Shown here one piece after another: positions 44,919 through 52,996 of a stretch of 64,000 nucleotides of DNA; the stretch's first letter is position 1; the number at the start of each line of letters is the position of its first letter. This DNA comes from Bermanella sp044597725 (lineage in GTDB: Bacteria; Pseudomonadota; Gammaproteobacteria; Pseudomonadales; Oceanobacteraceae): positions 372,001-436,000 of the forward strand of contig NZ_CP139003.1 of the NCBI RefSeq assembly GCF_044597725.1, in the 5' to 3' direction. Both the position numbers and the translations under genes were made by a program. The notes beneath the pieces are model-generated. The model searched no databases, was not told where the DNA came from, and saw only the letters and a program-made list of their open reading frames with translations.

Positions 44919-45728
44919 GTGCTAAAACTACTGAAACTATCCATTTTTGGATTAATATTTTTTATTTCATCAAATATTCACGCCATCGACTTATCAGATA
45001 TTGAGCCGTGGTCTAAAGATAAATCATACAAACGCGGTGATATCGTTAAACTAAGTAACGTTGCATATATAGCAGCCTTGCCTTCTAGGTCTTCAGATCC
45101 AAGCTCTCATAAGATTATTTGGAGAGTGGTCAATTTAAATAGTCAAAAGCAAGCCAAATTAAGAAAGATTTACTTAATAGGTAAGGTTGTTAATTTCGAA
45201 GACATCAAATATGTCTCTCTAAAAATCAATATTCTACGAAATGTATCTGACTTATTAGATGAACGTAAATGGCTAGAAATTTCTGATCATACTAATGGGT
45301 ACGACCTTCCCATTTACGATGAAGATGAAGCGATGGCCACATTAATTGGAGTAGACAATAACGAAAATGGCATAAGAGACGATTATGAAACTAAAATAGT
45401 TTTAAGTGAACTTCCTCAAGAGATGAAAGATAGTGCACTAGCTGCAGGAAAGGTGTACACATCTGCAATGCAAACGGGAATATCAGAAGAACAGCTTTCT
45501 ATTGAATTGGCTCAACTAACTATGCAAAACCTAATACATGCATATCGGTGCAAAATAAAATCAGCCCCTAAAAATAGTGGACGAGGTTGGAAAGAATCAG
45601 ATTTCTATAACACTATAGATCGCATAGAGGCTAAATTCTTAATTCAAAGCACCTTGGTGGACGTTGCGGGAACGGATACCCAATACGATTTCCCTGAAGA
45701 TCCATGTGCAGTCATTGGTATTAACTAG
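44919..45728 (+). CDS. exported hypothetical protein with CBM-like and Asp/Asn-rich Ca-binding-like motifs
   Basis: Predicted secreted protein of 269 residues. The start is a GTG six bases after AAGGAG; it gives the signal peptide MLKLLKLSIFGLIFFISSNI-HA. The first mature segment WSKDKSYKRGDIVKLSNVAY resembles carbohydrate-binding module 5/12 spacing (W, Y, GD, V, Y). A GVDNNENGIRDDYE segment near 140-155 resembles calcium-binding DxNxNG loops. The rest is helical with two Cys (YRCK, DPCAV). It ends 12 bases before the lipase-like gene, so the two are likely cotranscribed. Function unknown. Confidence 0.65.
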   Translation: MLKLLKLSIFGLIFFISSNIHAIDLSDIEPWSKDKSYKRGDIVKLSNVAYIAALPSRSSDPSSHKIIWRVVNLNSQKQAKLRKIYLIGKVVNFEDIKYVSLKINILRNVSDLLDERKWLEISDHTNGYDLPIYDEDEAMATLIGVDNNENGIRDDYETKIVLSELPQEMKDSALAAGKVYTSAMQTGISEEQLSIELAQLTMQNLIHAYRCKIKSAPKNSGRGWKESDFYNTIDRIEAKFLIQSTLVDVAGTDTQYDFPEDPCAVIGIN

Positions 45729-45740
45729 AAGGAACTAATA

Positions 45741-46805
45741 ATGTTTAAGAAAATTATTCTAGCCACCTCATTGGCTGTAACATCATCAACTCTTTTTGCA
45801 GCTTGTGAAAGTAATGTAGATTCGATTCAAACACTTTATATTAATGGCATGTTCACCAATGAAGCAGCAGCGCTTTCAAATAAGAATGCTATAGATCAGT
45901 TTATTGCTAGCAATCTTTCCGGTTTTCAAGGAAATACTGAATATGTACACAATGATTCAGAATGGGTCTTGGCTCAGGCACTAGAAGTACTCCGACAAAA
46001 AGTCGAAGATAATGAATCTACTGACGCCATAATGGAATTCATTAACAACGACTCAGGTTTTTTAGATAGCCTAACAAGTACTGCACAAGTGGAAGATTTT
46101 CTCAGGGATATTGATGATATCTACGATTTCACAGCTTCCGAAGAAGATGCTGGTTCAGCAATTGTCAAAACACGTGAAATGCTTAATACTTGCAGCCGTG
46201 TGGTCCTAATTACCCACTCTCAGGGTAACTTTTATGGCAATGCCGTTATAAGTGATATCTACTCTAGTTATTCGTTCCCTCACGGATACTCTATATCTGA
46301 ATATCCCATGCTAGGTAACATGCAAATTGCCTCACCTGTAAATACTCCAGGGGGAGCTGTATCTCTAATTTATCCACAGATCATTGGACATATAACTAAT
46401 GATAACGACCTAATTATGGACCTAGTTAGAAACACAATGGGTGCCGTAGATTCAAACTATAGCAGCCCAGACATTCAGGGTGACTTTACCGGACACGGAC
46501 TAGAGGTTGCTTACTTAAATGCCCCAGGACAAAGTGCAATTATCGCATCTGAACTTGAGCGAATAGCAAATGACCTTGTTCCGTATCCAATGCAGGGACA
46601 GAACTCAACCTCTTCAAGTGCTATGAATGGCTTTGGTCACTCTATAATTAGCTCTGTATTGGATATTGAGTTTACAGATGGCTCTGTTTATCGATATGAC
46701 GGAGTTGGTAATGGCACTGCAAACGGCTTAAAATCCGCTACATCTAAAGGCGCTTATTTTAACGCAAATATTCGTGATCAATATCCATATGTTGAAATTT
46801 ATTAA
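45741..46805 (+). CDS. exported lipase-like alpha/beta-hydrolase with C-terminal KTSC-like domain
   Basis: Predicted periplasmic or secreted protein of 354 residues with signal peptide 1-20 (LFA-AC). VVLITHSQGNFYGN contains the nucleophile elbow HSQGN (Ser near 160), and TLYINGMFTN near the start resembles the first lipase strand; a likely catalytic His lies in TGHGLEV. Residues about 310-352 (FTDGSVYRYDGV, ATSKGAYFNANIR) match the KTSC domain, a small domain of unknown role usually found alone. GAAGGA precedes the ATG. Substrate unknown; its partner is probably the upstream gene. Confidence 0.75.
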   Translation: MFKKIILATSLAVTSSTLFAACESNVDSIQTLYINGMFTNEAAALSNKNAIDQFIASNLSGFQGNTEYVHNDSEWVLAQALEVLRQKVEDNESTDAIMEFINNDSGFLDSLTSTAQVEDFLRDIDDIYDFTASEEDAGSAIVKTREMLNTCSRVVLITHSQGNFYGNAVISDIYSSYSFPHGYSISEYPMLGNMQIASPVNTPGGAVSLIYPQIIGHITNDNDLIMDLVRNTMGAVDSNYSSPDIQGDFTGHGLEVAYLNAPGQSAIIASELERIANDLVPYPMQGQNSTSSSAMNGFGHSIISSVLDIEFTDGSVYRYDGVGNGTANGLKSATSKGAYFNANIRDQYPYVEIY

Positions 46806-47238
46806 CCTAAAACTTGCAACAGTTATTACTGTGGCACTTCTTTGTGGTTGCTCGTCAATGTATAAGGTTGAAAAGAAGTTTGAGGTAAGGGATCTTAGTA
46901 TAAGTGAATTGAATAGCGGGAAGCCTGTTTATCTGAACATCACTTCTGAGTACGCTGACAACTCATCGTTTAAACATCATTTGGAAAAGTTAGCTGTATT
47001 CGGGGTGATTTGGACCAATAAAGATGAAGAAAAAGACATACCTTTGTCCCTATCAAAACAGATTCGCCTAACAGGACATATATACCGATATGATCATAGC
47101 TTGTTAGAAAGGTTACTTGGCGGAGTCCAAGGCCCTATGTGTTACTACGAAATGATTATGGACGATCAACCGATAATAATGGTTGATATAATCAACAAGG
47201 ATATTTATCAATATGAATGCAAGGATTTGGGCGACTAG
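46789..47238 (+). CDS. hypothetical lipoprotein
   Basis: Predicted lipoprotein of 149 residues; the lipobox LLCGC lies near residue 19 after a hydrophobic signal. The start is put at the Met of MLKFINLK because it gives a compact signal sequence; it lies inside the last 17 bases of the lipase-like gene and has no clear ribosome site, so coupling is likely. The mature part is mixed alpha/beta with no motif I recognise. It completes a three-gene exported set. Confidence 0.62.
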   Translation: MLKFINLKLATVITVALLCGCSSMYKVEKKFEVRDLSISELNSGKPVYLNITSEYADNSSFKHHLEKLAVFGVIWTNKDEEKDIPLSLSKQIRLTGHIYRYDHSLLERLLGGVQGPMCYYEMIMDDQPIIMVDIINKDIYQYECKDLGD

Positions 47239-47381
47239 CACTAGAAGACTATATTAGCTACGGATTGAATACACGCTCCCTAACTGCGGATAAAGTATCT
47301 GTTAACCCTGTAGCAGTGTTACTAGGTGCAGACTTGACCCTAGTTGACGAATCTGGGAATAAATATACCTTTACTCTATAG
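47217..47381 (+). pseudogene. short coding-like remnant
   Basis: A 54-codon frame with coding-like composition (GRLALEDYISYGLNTRSLTA, ADLTLVDESGNKYTFTL). It has no ribosome site, begins inside the lipoprotein gene and reads like the C-terminal end of a larger protein whose front is missing. It is directly followed by another small frame with a ribosome site. I do not recognise it. Confidence 0.4.
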
Positions 47382-47390
47382 GAGAGCATT

Positions 47391-47489
47391 GTGATTGATG
47401 AAGCTATAAATGATGCAGATTATACTTTTCCTGACTGGATCAAAAACTGTGATGATTTGTTGTCCTATACGGATGCGATATTAGAGTAA
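47391..47489 (+). CDS. small acidic open reading frame
   Basis: A 32-codon frame starting GTG seven bases after AGGAG, giving an acidic peptide with IDEAINDADYTFPDWIKNCD. It ends nine bases before the end of comM. The size, acidity and position after a remnant suggest the residue of an immunity-like or other accessory gene, but it may be a real small protein. Confidence 0.35.
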   Translation: MIDEAINDADYTFPDWIKNCDDLLSYTDAILE

Positions 47490-47497
47490 TCTGTGAT

Positions 47498-49003
47498 TTA
47501 TCCAAAACGCCTTTCCAACTGTCGGTAGCCCAATGCCTCTAAAAGGTGCGATTTTTCAATCTGTTCGCTGGCCTGCAAATCGGCAATGGTTCGCGCCACT
47601 TTTATTACACGATGGTAAGCGCGGGCGCTTAAGCCCAGTTTCTCCAATGCATTTTCCAATAGGCTGCGCAATTCTTGGCTTAGTGGGCAATATTGTTCAA
47701 TATCCCGCTGAGAGAGCTTGGCATTCACACAGTTTTGGCGTTGGTGTTGAATTAACCGTGCGGCAATGACACGTTTGCGTACTTCTGCGCTGGATTCAAT
47801 TTGCGTACTGTCTGTGGATAAAAGTCCTTTGGGTAAAGCAGGTACTTCCAGTTGTAAATCAATTCGGTCGAGCAAGGGCCCAGATACAGCGCTTTGGTAG
47901 CGAAACGCTTTTGCTTCGCTACAATCGCCACAGCGTTTATTTGGGACGTTTAAATAACCACACGGGCACGGGTTCATGGCTGCTACCAATTGAAATTCAG
48001 CGGGGTAATGCACTTGTGCCGCGGCGCGGCTAATACTGACATGACCGGTTTCTAACGGTTCTCGCATAACATCTAGTACCTTGCGCGAAAACTCTGGTAC
48101 TTCATCTAAAAATAGTACACCTTTATGGGCTAAGGATATTTCGCCGGGTTTGGGGTGAGCACCACCGCCCACAAGTGCTACGCCTGAGCAGGTATGGTGA
48201 GGTTGCCTGAAGGGGCGCGTGGAAAAATACGCGCGTTTTGGCTGGCGGCTTACACTATAAAGCGCGGCTACTTCTAAGGCTTCTTGTAAGCTTAAGGGCG
48301 GTAAAATACCCGGCAAGCAATGGGCAAGCATACTTTTGCCGGTGCCTGGTGGGCCGTTCATTAATAAATTGTGGCCACCGGCAGCGGCTATCTCTAACGC
48401 ATGTTTGGCTTGCTGTTGACCTTTGACCTGTTTTAAATCGGGGCCATGGTAAGGTTCGTCTTTAAGTGGCTGGTGTTTTACTCGGGCGAGTTTGCCCTCC
48501 CCTTGCAACATGCGCGCAACTTCTAACAAGTGTTCACTGCTATACATAGTGCCAGGGCACAAACTGGCTTCCTCGGCGTTAGCTAGGGGAATGATCAACT
48601 TACGGTTGGCCTGTTGCGCGGCCAGTGCAGCGGGAATAACGCCCTGCACGGGTCGGATAGCGCCGGTGAGGGCGAGTTCACCAATGCATTCGTATTCGTC
48701 TAAACAGTTTTCGGGCAGTTGATCGCTGGCGGTTAAAATGCCCAATGCAATGGCTAAATCGAAGCGCCCGCCTTCTTTGGGTAAATCGGCGGGGGCAAGG
48801 TTGACGGTGATGCGCATGGCGGGAAATTCAAAGCCACTGTTTAAGATGGCACTGCGCACCCTGTCTTTACTTTCTTTTACCGCGGTTTCGGGCAGACCCA
48901 CTATAGAAAAGCTAGGTAACCCATTACTCAGATGGGTTTCGACTTGCACAATAGGAGCATCGACCCCTACCTTTGCGCGCGCGATAATCACGGCTAATGA
49001 CAT
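47498..49003 (-). CDS. comM: Mg-chelatase-like AAA+ protein ComM (YifB)
   Basis: AAA+ ATPase of 501 residues with an N-terminal Lon-like S16 domain, Walker A GPPGTGKS near 215, the VLFLDEVPEF Walker B and a C-terminal Mg-chelatase domain containing a four-Cys cluster (CPCGY, CGDC). ComM in Vibrio and Acinetobacter is a branch-migration helicase that speeds integration of DNA during natural transformation. AAGG precedes the ATG. It forms the right border of the AT-rich insert. Confidence 0.95.
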   Translation of the reverse strand: MSLAVIIARAKVGVDAPIVQVETHLSNGLPSFSIVGLPETAVKESKDRVRSAILNSGFEFPAMRITVNLAPADLPKEGGRFDLAIALGILTASDQLPENCLDEYECIGELALTGAIRPVQGVIPAALAAQQANRKLIIPLANAEEASLCPGTMYSSEHLLEVARMLQGEGKLARVKHQPLKDEPYHGPDLKQVKGQQQAKHALEIAAAGGHNLLMNGPPGTGKSMLAHCLPGILPPLSLQEALEVAALYSVSRQPKRAYFSTRPFRQPHHTCSGVALVGGGAHPKPGEISLAHKGVLFLDEVPEFSRKVLDVMREPLETGHVSISRAAAQVHYPAEFQLVAAMNPCPCGYLNVPNKRCGDCSEAKAFRYQSAVSGPLLDRIDLQLEVPALPKGLLSTDSTQIESSAEVRKRVIAARLIQHQRQNCVNAKLSQRDIEQYCPLSQELRSLLENALEKLGLSARAYHRVIKVARTIADLQASEQIEKSHLLEALGYRQLERRFG

Positions 49004-49150
49004 CAGACATCCTTGCTGAAAACAAAACCATGAGTGTACGAAATTGTGCTGAAATCGGCATGAGCCAATGGTATGAGTCTATTAAACTGGCTATTTTTTT
49101 AAATAACCTGTAATTTTATTTTTCGGGTTTTATAACTTAAAGGCATATAA

Positions 49151-49834
49151 ATGCGCATTTTTACCGTGTTGTTACTTCTGTTATTGCTCTTAGGATGTAG
49201 CCAACTAAAGCAAGCTGAAGATGACAACATCTGGCGTATTGCTTCTTTGGAGTGGCCACCTTATGCGGGAAAGGACTTGCCTCAGCAGGGCCATGCTATT
49301 GCAGCACTTAGACGCCTATTGGCACAGCACGATATTGCACTTGAGGTTGAGTTCCACCAATGGTCGTACAGCCAAAAACTTGCGAGGTCAGATGACTACA
49401 TTGGTTATTACCCGGCTTGGCCCGAAGAAGTTAAGGATGGTTTTTTTGCTTCATTACCGATTGAATGGTCATTATTAGGGGTGGTGCAGTTTGAGGAGAA
49501 CAGACGTCAATACAGTGATCTATCGGAACTCTTTGCACAGCATCGGGTTGGTCTGGTGGCCGACTATGTTTACCCTGAATGGGTTAATAAGTTAGCTAAC
49601 GATGCCACCTTGTATGCAAGAGATGAAGCGCATCTGGCGCGATTACTTGAGAGCAAGACTATAGATGCAGCTCTGACCGACCCATTTGTATTTTCTGAAT
49701 ACGCAAAACGGCTAAATCTAGGGAAGATATACGCTGACATTTTAGAGGAAAAACCGCTTGTTCTTGCTGTATCGGATACAGCAAAAAACCGAGTAAAATT
49801 GAAAATATTACGGCAAATAGAAGTGCAGCAATAG
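49151..49834 (+). CDS. lipoprotein with solute-binding (SBP family 3) fold
   Basis: Exported lipoprotein of 227 residues; the lipobox LLGC puts the Cys at 16 after a Leu-rich signal. The mature protein IASLEWPPYAG, FHQWSYSQKLAR and DAALTDPFVFSEYAKR resembles family 3 periplasmic binding proteins, which bind amino acids or act as sensors. No permease or ATPase gene is adjacent, so the transport role is unproved. AAAGG precedes the ATG. Confidence 0.75.
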   Translation: MRIFTVLLLLLLLLGCSQLKQAEDDNIWRIASLEWPPYAGKDLPQQGHAIAALRRLLAQHDIALEVEFHQWSYSQKLARSDDYIGYYPAWPEEVKDGFFASLPIEWSLLGVVQFEENRRQYSDLSELFAQHRVGLVADYVYPEWVNKLANDATLYARDEAHLARLLESKTIDAALTDPFVFSEYAKRLNLGKIYADILEEKPLVLAVSDTAKNRVKLKILRQIEVQQ

Positions 49835-49842
49835 TTTAACCC

Positions 49843-50082
49843 CTATCCCTTATCATTGAGCTTCTCTAACTCAGCCACTTGTTTTTCCAACGCTTCCAGT
49901 TTCTCACGGGTTCTAAGAAGTACCGCTTGCTGAGCATCAAATTCATCGCGGCTTACTAAGTCTAATTTATTTAATTGGCGCGCTAATACTTGTTGGATGT
50001 TGTGCTTGAGTTCTTCGCTTTGTTCACGCGGTAGAAGCTGACTAATTTGTTGGCTGATGGTCTCTAAAAGGCGCGTATTCAT
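49843..50082 (-). CDS. ubiK: ubiquinone biosynthesis accessory factor UbiK (YqiC)
   Basis: Small helical protein of 79 residues, BMFP family, assisting aerobic ubiquinone synthesis with UbiJ. The N-terminal amphipathic helix (MNTRLLETISQQISQLLP) and the C-terminal coiled coil (LRTREKLEALEKQVAELEKL) are characteristic. The start is set at the Met of MNTRLL by family comparison; the frame runs further to 50274 without support. It lies near glnK as in Pseudomonas. Confidence 0.9.
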   Translation of the reverse strand: MNTRLLETISQQISQLLPREQSEELKHNIQQVLARQLNKLDLVSRDEFDAQQAVLLRTREKLEALEKQVAELEKLNDKG

Positions 50083-50306
50083 AAAGGAGCTCGTTTTTAA
50101 TGGCGAAATCGCAATCTTAGCATATCCGCATAAGGTATGACGTGTTACACAGGGTGTAAAAATATTTACACAAAGTGCTTGAAATAGTGGCCGATTAAGG
50201 TCATAAATAATACTAATGCATGAGTTTAGTGCACGACTCTCTGGGAAGTGAGTGGTCTCTCGGGGTAATAACAATAAGTAACCTTAGTCCCTATGAGGAA
50301 TGATTA

Positions 50307-50951
50307 ATGAAAAAACTAGCAAAAGCCATTGCCGTTGCCAGCCTAGCATCAGCCAGTGTTATGGGTGCCAATGTGGCCAGTGCAGAAGTTGAATACTCGG
50401 CACAACTCGATTCAATGTACCTATTCCGTGGTCAAGATCAGGATGTAGGTGGCCTAATTTCAGCTAGCATTGATTACAGCCATGATTCAGGTTTGTACGC
50501 GGGCGCGTGGGTCGCTTCTGCCCCCGAATATGATGTTTATCTAGGTTATTGGACAGAGTTAGGTGACCTTGAGCTTGATTTAGGTATTACCTCTTACGCT
50601 TATCCTAATGCGGGCTCAGGTGTTGATTCGGCAACCGGCCTAGGCGAAGAAGTTGAAGCATATGTTTCTTTAGGCTTTAAAGGGGCTAGCTTCGAGTACT
50701 ACCATGGTCTTGAAGCGCTTGATGAAGCCACCTATATGGCCGTTGGATACGAATACGAAAATCTATCTGCAAAATATGGTATGAATGATGATGGTTTTGG
50801 TGCGGAATATTCTCACATTGATGTTACTGCAGGCCTGACCGATGAATTATCTTTGACCTTATCAAAAGCTATGGATGATAGCTCAGCCACAGCCGATGCA
50901 GCGGTGGAAGATTTGCAGGTGTTGGTGACTTATACTCTCCCTATCAAATAA
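50307..50951 (+). CDS. TorF family putative porin, copy 1
   Basis: Exported protein of 214 residues: signal peptide 1-26 (cleavage ASA-EV), then EYSAQLDSMYLFRGQDQDVGG and repeated antiparallel strand pattern ending VLVTYTLPIK, as in TorF/Gcw_chp porin-like proteins. Such genes are common next to glnK-amtB. GAGGAA precedes the ATG. A leader AATAACAATAA (50267-50277) matches the A-rich Hfq/Crc target pattern. It is paralogous to the gene at 57805. Confidence 0.82.
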   Translation: MKKLAKAIAVASLASASVMGANVASAEVEYSAQLDSMYLFRGQDQDVGGLISASIDYSHDSGLYAGAWVASAPEYDVYLGYWTELGDLELDLGITSYAYPNAGSGVDSATGLGEEVEAYVSLGFKGASFEYYHGLEALDEATYMAVGYEYENLSAKYGMNDDGFGAEYSHIDVTAGLTDELSLTLSKAMDDSSATADAAVEDLQVLVTYTLPIK

Positions 50952-50967
50952 ATCCATTTGGATTTAC

Positions 50968-51005
50968 ACTAGCCGGGTGTCCCATGGGATAACCCGGCTT
51001 TTTTA
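50968..51005 (+). terminator. terminator between torF copy 1 and glnK copy 1
   Basis: AGCCGGGT (50971-50978) pairs with ACCCGGCT (50992-50999), followed by six T. It would reduce but perhaps not abolish cotranscription with glnK. Confidence 0.85.
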
Positions 51006-51019
51006 TGTAAGGAGCAAAC

Positions 51020-51358
51020 ATGAAACTGGTTACTGCTGTTATAAAACCCTTCAAGCTTGATGATGTGCGCGAATCTTTGTCCGAAATTGGTGTGCAAGGC
51101 ATTACCGTGACCGAGGTTAAAGGTTTTGGTCGCCAAAAAGGCCATACCGAGCTCTATCGTGGTGCAGAGTATGTTGTAGACTTCTTACCCAAGGTTAAGC
51201 TGGAAATTGCCATTGATGAATCTCAGGTCGATAAGGTGATCGAAGCAATCTCGGAAGCGGCTAATACAGGCAAAATTGGTGACGGTAAAATCTTCGTGAC
51301 CACACTAGAACAAATCATCCGTATTCGCACAGGCGAAACTGGCGCTGACGCGGTATAA
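51020..51358 (+). CDS. glnK: nitrogen regulatory protein P-II (GlnK), copy 1
   Basis: P-II signal protein of 112 residues that binds ATP, ADP and 2-oxoglutarate and controls AmtB and nitrogen regulators. The T-loop Tyr51 (GAEYVVDF), the uridylylation site, and the C-loop RIRTGE are intact. AAGGAG precedes the ATG. Roughly ten residues differ from the second copy at 58525, mainly at 66-70 and 77. It is followed by a terminator and then the urt operon. Confidence 0.95.
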   Translation: MKLVTAVIKPFKLDDVRESLSEIGVQGITVTEVKGFGRQKGHTELYRGAEYVVDFLPKVKLEIAIDESQVDKVIEAISEAANTGKIGDGKIFVTTLEQIIRIRTGETGADAV

Positions 51359-51367
51359 AATCGTGTT

Positions 51368-51400
51368 ATTTTATGGGGCGTAATAGCCCCATAATTTTTT
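51368..51400 (+). terminator. intrinsic terminator after glnK copy 1
   Basis: TTATGGGGC (51371-51379) pairs with GCCCCATAA (51386-51394), followed by TTTTTT. It isolates the urt operon from glnK. Confidence 0.9.
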
Positions 51401-51601
51401 CCCTTTCTTTTTTACTCTTATTCCTCCCGCTAATAATTAAATTTTAGTTTCTTTCTATTCCCTTACCTTGTTCATTAATGATGCCTTTTTTATGTGCATC
51501 GAACCATTACTGTGCAAAGTGGCCATGGATATGGCAAGGCTACTGACGTTAGTTGTAAAAAATCAGTGACTTATTGGTATGGCATACGGGTTGCAGACAA
51601 G

Positions 51602-51613
51602 CTTGTATACAAG
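51602..51613. promoter_or_regulatory. 12-base palindrome CTTGTATACAAG upstream of urtA
   Basis: A perfect palindrome 21 bases before the urtA ATG. The identical sequence lies before the allophanate hydrolase gene (60509-60520). The TTGTATACAA core resembles operators of GntR-family (FadR-type) regulators. Confidence 0.7.
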
Positions 51614-51634
51614 TCAAACCAAGAGGGAAATGCA

Positions 51635-52918
51635 ATGATAAAATCACTGAGTAAAGTCGCAGGCGTAGCCGCCTTAAGTTTTAGCGCAGCGTTTGTGCAA
51701 GCTGCCGATACCATTAAGGTAGGGGTTTTACATTCTCTATCGGGCACCATGGCTATCTCTGAAACCACATTGAAAGATACGGTTTTAATGATGGTAGAAG
51801 AGCAAAATAAAAAAGGCGGTTTGTTAGGTAAAAAGCTGGAACCGGTTGTGGTTGACCCTGCTTCTAACTGGCCTCTATTCGCTGAAAAAACGCGAGAACT
51901 TTTAGCCAAAGAAAAAGTAGATGTCATTTTTGGTTGTTGGACATCGGTATCTCGTAAATCGGTTTTGCCCGTTGTTGAAGAGCTAAATGGGTTATTATTC
52001 TACCCAGTGCAATACGAAGGTGAAGAATCATCTCGTAATGTTTTTTATACAGGTGCAGCGCCTAACCAACAAGCTATTCCTGCGGTCGATTATCTAATGT
52101 CGCAAGGTGTTAAACGTTGGGTACTGGCCGGTACTGATTATGTTTATCCACGTACCACAAATAAAATCTTAGAAAGTTACTTGCAAAGTAAAGGCGTTGA
52201 TAAAAAAGATATCATGATCAACTACACGCCATTTGGTCATAGCGATTGGCAAACAATTGTTTCTGATATCAAAAAGTTTGGTGCCACTGGTACTAAGACC
52301 GCCGTGGTTTCAACCATTAATGGCGATGCAAACGTACCCTTCTATAAAGAGTTAGCTAACCAAGGTGTTAGTTCAGAAGACATTCCTGTAGTTGCATTCT
52401 CTGTAGGTGAAGAAGAACTTTCAGGTTTTGATGCCGAGCCATTAGTAGGACATCTAGCTGCATGGAATTATTTCATGAGCGCCGATGCCGATGTGAATTA
52501 TGACTTTATTGACAAGTGGATTGCCTACACAGGTGATGAGTCTCGTGTTACTAACGACCCAATGGAGGCGACGTATATCGGCTTTGAAATGTGGGCTAAA
52601 GCAGTCGAAAAAGCTGGAACCACAGAAGTCGATGCGGTACGCAGTAAAATGTACGGCCTAGAAGTACCTAACCTAACCGGCGGTACTGCCGTTATGAATA
52701 CCAATCATCATTTATCTAAGCCTGTGCTTATTGGTGAAATTCAAGCCGATGGTCAGTTTGATATTGTTTGGAAAACCGATGACGTAGTAAAAGGCGACGC
52801 CTGGACTGACTTTTTGCCTGAAAGCAAAAACCTTATCTCCGATTGGACGGCACCTATTAGTTGCGGTAATTACAACACTGCCACAAAAACCTGTGGTGCT
52901 CAGGTTGCAGCTGAATAA
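51635..52918 (+). CDS. urtA: urea ABC transporter substrate-binding protein UrtA
   Basis: Periplasmic urea-binding protein of 427 residues, type 1 (branched-chain amino acid-like) fold, signal peptide 1-23. KVGVLHSLSGTMAISE, DVIFGCWTSVSRKSV and FYPVQYEGEE are characteristic of UrtA and its short-chain amide relatives. The start is the Met of MIKSLSKV after AGAGGG; the frame runs upstream through the palindrome. It is first in urtABCDE. Confidence 0.95.
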   Translation: MIKSLSKVAGVAALSFSAAFVQAADTIKVGVLHSLSGTMAISETTLKDTVLMMVEEQNKKGGLLGKKLEPVVVDPASNWPLFAEKTRELLAKEKVDVIFGCWTSVSRKSVLPVVEELNGLLFYPVQYEGEESSRNVFYTGAAPNQQAIPAVDYLMSQGVKRWVLAGTDYVYPRTTNKILESYLQSKGVDKKDIMINYTPFGHSDWQTIVSDIKKFGATGTKTAVVSTINGDANVPFYKELANQGVSSEDIPVVAFSVGEEELSGFDAEPLVGHLAAWNYFMSADADVNYDFIDKWIAYTGDESRVTNDPMEATYIGFEMWAKAVEKAGTTEVDAVRSKMYGLEVPNLTGGTAVMNTNHHLSKPVLIGEIQADGQFDIVWKTDDVVKGDAWTDFLPESKNLISDWTAPISCGNYNTATKTCGAQVAAE

Positions 52919-52996
52919 CAAATAAAGAACGGAACGAAACGTATGGACACAAGGATGTGTCACCCCTTTCAAAATATTTAATAAAAAGGCGGCTCC

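Noticed and set aside
51525..51545. Sigma-54-like sequence (TGGCCATGGATATGGCA) upstream of urtA
   Set aside because: GG and GC are 13 bases apart instead of 12, and this spacing is strict.
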